Shown: positions 62,348 through 64,000 of the stretch, piece after piece | Layout: each line of letters starts with the position of its first letter | How positions within the stretch are numbered: the stretch's first letter is position 1 | DNA from: Bacteroidota bacterium | GTDB taxonomy: Bacteria; Bacteroidota; Bacteroidia; Bacteroidales; UBA10428 | Direction: 5' to 3' | Assembly (NCBI GenBank): GCA_016699695.1 | Contig: CP065006.1 | Location: 3,162,001-3,226,000, forward strand | DNA length: 64,000 bases | Position numbers and translations under genes: made by a program | Notes under the pieces: model-generated | The model's input: the letters and a program-made list of their open reading frames with translations, nothing else | Database searches by the model: none | Told to the model about the DNA's origin: nothing

Positions 62348-63643
62348 ATGGTTAGAAGCAGTGAGAAAAAATTAAAATTTCTCATGGTATCCAAATGGGG
62401 CGAAACCCTCGATCTCGCCTATGCAATTCAAAAGGAGGGGAACAGTGTAAAAATGTGTGTGGAAGACAAATCATCACGCGAAATTGGCGATGGATTTGTA
62501 CCAAAATGCCGAAAGTGGCTTTCGCATGTCGACTGGGCTGATGTGATTGTGTTTGACTATACGGGATATGGCAAAATTGCAACCGAATTGCGCGATGCCG
62601 GAAAACTGGTTATCGGCGGCACCGAATATTCGGATTTGCTCGAACTTGACAGGAATTTTGGTCAAAACGAATTAAGAAAACACAAGGTTAAGATTCTCAA
62701 CTATAAGGAATTTAGCCATACCGACGATGCCATTGCCTACGTAGAAAAGCATCCGAAGCAATATGTCATTAAACCATGCGGCGAAATGCAGGACTACAAG
62801 CAGCTTTTGTATGTTGGCCAGGAAGATGATGGAGGTGACATTATCCGAATGCTGAGAGCGTACCAGAAATCATGGGGCAAGGATCTTGGAGTTTTTCAAT
62901 TACAACGAAAGGTAACTGGAGTGGAAGTGGCTGTATCAGCCTTTTTCAATGGAAAGGAGTTTATTAAACCCTACAACATCACTTTTGAGCATAAAAAACT
63001 CTTTCCACGTGAGTTGGGCGTTTCTACAGGCGAAATGGGCACCAGCATGTTCTGGACCGACGAAAGTCCTATTTTCGATGCTACACTCGGGAAGTTGGAA
63101 CATAGGTTGGCTCAGGACAATTTTGTGGGCCATATCGATATCAATAACATTGTGAATGGCAATGGAATATATCCTTTGGAATTTACTTCCCGTTTTGGCT
63201 TTCCCCAAATACAAATACAACGTGCCGGAATAACAGAGCCAATCGGATACATGTTGTATAAAATTGCCCGTGGGGAGAATTTTCGCATTCAAACCAAAAA
63301 GGGCTTTCAAATAGGGGTGTATAACGTGGTTCCTCCTTTTCCATACGAAGACAATCGCACGTTCAATACTTTCTCGAAAGATGCGGTGGTGGTCTTTAAA
63401 AAGGAAATGAAAGAGGGTATTCACCCCATGCATTTAAAAATGGTTAATGGCGAATGGCTTATTACCGGATGCACCGGTATTGCAGTGCTGGTTTCTGGCA
63501 CAGGGCTTACAATGAAAGAGGCACAGCGTGTAATGTATAGCCGTGTAAGCAACCTGCTGATTAACAACAGCTATTACCGCACTGACATTGGCGACCGCTG
63601 GAGCGAAGACTCCGACAGGTTATGGGCCTGGAATTTATTGTAA
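62348..63643 (+). CDS. ATP-grasp protein related to PurD (phosphoribosylamine-glycine ligase)
   Basis: 431 residues from ATG 62348. N-terminal Rossmann-like domain (KFLMVSKWGETLDLAYAIQK followed by EGNSV, about 8-32), then an ATP-grasp domain with YVIKPCGEMQDYKQLLYVGQ (nucleotide Lys) and VGHIDINNIVNGNGIYPLEF with the metal-binding acidic residues, then TSRFGFPQIQ. The C-terminal INNSYYRTDIGDRWSED parallels the PurD ending YRxDIGxRA. The usual PurD glycine/PRA site is not obvious, so it may be a divergent ligase, not the purine enzyme. The next gene follows 3 bp later. Confidence 0.7.
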   Translation: MVRSSEKKLKFLMVSKWGETLDLAYAIQKEGNSVKMCVEDKSSREIGDGFVPKCRKWLSHVDWADVIVFDYTGYGKIATELRDAGKLVIGGTEYSDLLELDRNFGQNELRKHKVKILNYKEFSHTDDAIAYVEKHPKQYVIKPCGEMQDYKQLLYVGQEDDGGDIIRMLRAYQKSWGKDLGVFQLQRKVTGVEVAVSAFFNGKEFIKPYNITFEHKKLFPRELGVSTGEMGTSMFWTDESPIFDATLGKLEHRLAQDNFVGHIDINNIVNGNGIYPLEFTSRFGFPQIQIQRAGITEPIGYMLYKIARGENFRIQTKKGFQIGVYNVVPPFPYEDNRTFNTFSKDAVVVFKKEMKEGIHPMHLKMVNGEWLITGCTGIAVLVSGTGLTMKEAQRVMYSRVSNLLINNSYYRTDIGDRWSEDSDRLWAWNLL

Positions 63644-63646
63644 ACT

Positions 63647-64000
63647 ATGCTTGTTTTAAAAGAATACACTACTAATTCTGCCTTCTTTTTTCAGTTTCTG
63701 CCCTCCGACTGGGCTCTGGAAATTGAACCTTATTGGAATAAATACCAGGCCAGCTCCCAAATTTTTGTGCTCGAGGAGCACAACCAGATCGTAGCAGGTG
63801 GCATTGTGTTTTCGACTCTGTCGCCCGACACTTTGTATTATGGCAACCATGCGCAGAAATGGTTTCAGAAGGGATACCTGTATATCGGATTTCTGTTTGT
63901 ATGTGAACAACGAAGAAACGAAGGTCTTGGCTCAAAATGGGTGCAAGAGGTTCGGCAGAACCTTGAGGGAAAAAAATTATGGTTGGCTATCGACGACTAT
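63647..64000 (+). CDS. GNAT-family N-acetyltransferase, 3' truncated by window end
   Basis: 118 codons run to the last base without a stop. IFVLEEHNQIVAGGIVFSTL is strand 2-3 of a GNAT fold, and YLYIGFLFVCEQRRNEGLGS holds beta4 and the acetyl-CoA motif A (Q/R-x-x-G-x-G/A as RRNEGLG). It begins 3 bp after the ATP-grasp gene, so they are co-transcribed and may act on the same molecule. The substrate is unknown. Confidence 0.75.
   Translation, partial: MLVLKEYTTNSAFFFQFLPSDWALEIEPYWNKYQASSQIFVLEEHNQIVAGGIVFSTLSPDTLYYGNHAQKWFQKGYLYIGFLFVCEQRRNEGLGSKWVQEVRQNLEGKKLWLAIDDY

Overview
The window is chromosomal DNA of a member of the Bacteroidota, probably class Bacteroidia. The evidence is two SusC/SusD pairs, secreted proteins ending in type IX secretion (T9SS) C-terminal domains, a sphingolipid-type alpha-oxoamine synthase, the Bacteroidota-type RpoZ, DUF4136 and DUF4835 families, and many starts preceded by the Bacteroidota -7 promoter element TAnnTTTG. 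Housekeeping blocks alternate with accessory islands that carry four different insertion sequences (IS66, IS701, IS5 and IS4 types).

Layout. 1-237: end of an amidohydrolase gene. 305-3883: an outer-membrane barrel gene and a four-gene envelope operon (two barrels, a DUF4136 lipoprotein, a small periplasmic protein). 4076-8158: a tripartite HipB-HipS-HipT toxin-antitoxin locus on the minus strand; its kinase gene hipT is cut by a complete IS66 element with an 8-bp target duplication, and removing the element restores an open frame of 328 residues. 8336-9083: one intact tRNA-Pro(GGG), a GIY-YIG nuclease gene and four degenerate tRNA-Pro copies whose arms are replaced by palindromes. 9354-15062: trxB, a large sortilin/BNR-like protein and an Spt/KBL-type PLP enzyme. 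15206-21137: the compact forward block bamD-rpoZ-coaBC-DUF4835-recN, then fabI. 21329-24156: two convergent membrane carriers.

24787-44778 holds two paralogous nutrient-uptake loci. Each has SusC, SusD, a DUF5012/BT_2262-like lipoprotein and a Lipid_bd-like lipoprotein, followed by a T9SS-exported protein (a trypsin-like protease in the first, a BNR-repeat protein in the second). In the second locus an IS701-type element lies just upstream of susC, a 194-bp array of 7/8-bp repeats separates susC from susD, susD starts with TTG, and the last lipoprotein gene is frameshifted in a C run. The inferred role is binding and uptake of oligomers, plausibly peptides, released outside the cell.

44946-47168 is cysDN (sulfate activation). 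47355-49762 is a KilA-N gene with a strong upstream palindrome and an IS5-type element inserted exactly at its stop codon. 49931-60334 is housekeeping: an NlpC/P60 hydrolase, a 7TM-HD phosphohydrolase, an ABC-F ATPase, the ftsK-lolA pair, a lipoprotein and argF. An IS4-type element (60412-61704, 9-bp target duplication) separates argF from a single-RRM RNA-binding protein. The window ends with a PurD-like ATP-grasp protein and a truncated GNAT acetyltransferase.

The two regions most worth a second look are the tRNA-Pro/GIY-YIG/palindrome cluster and the IS-interrupted HipBST-like locus. All assignments come from reading the sequence and from remembered family features; no database search was run.
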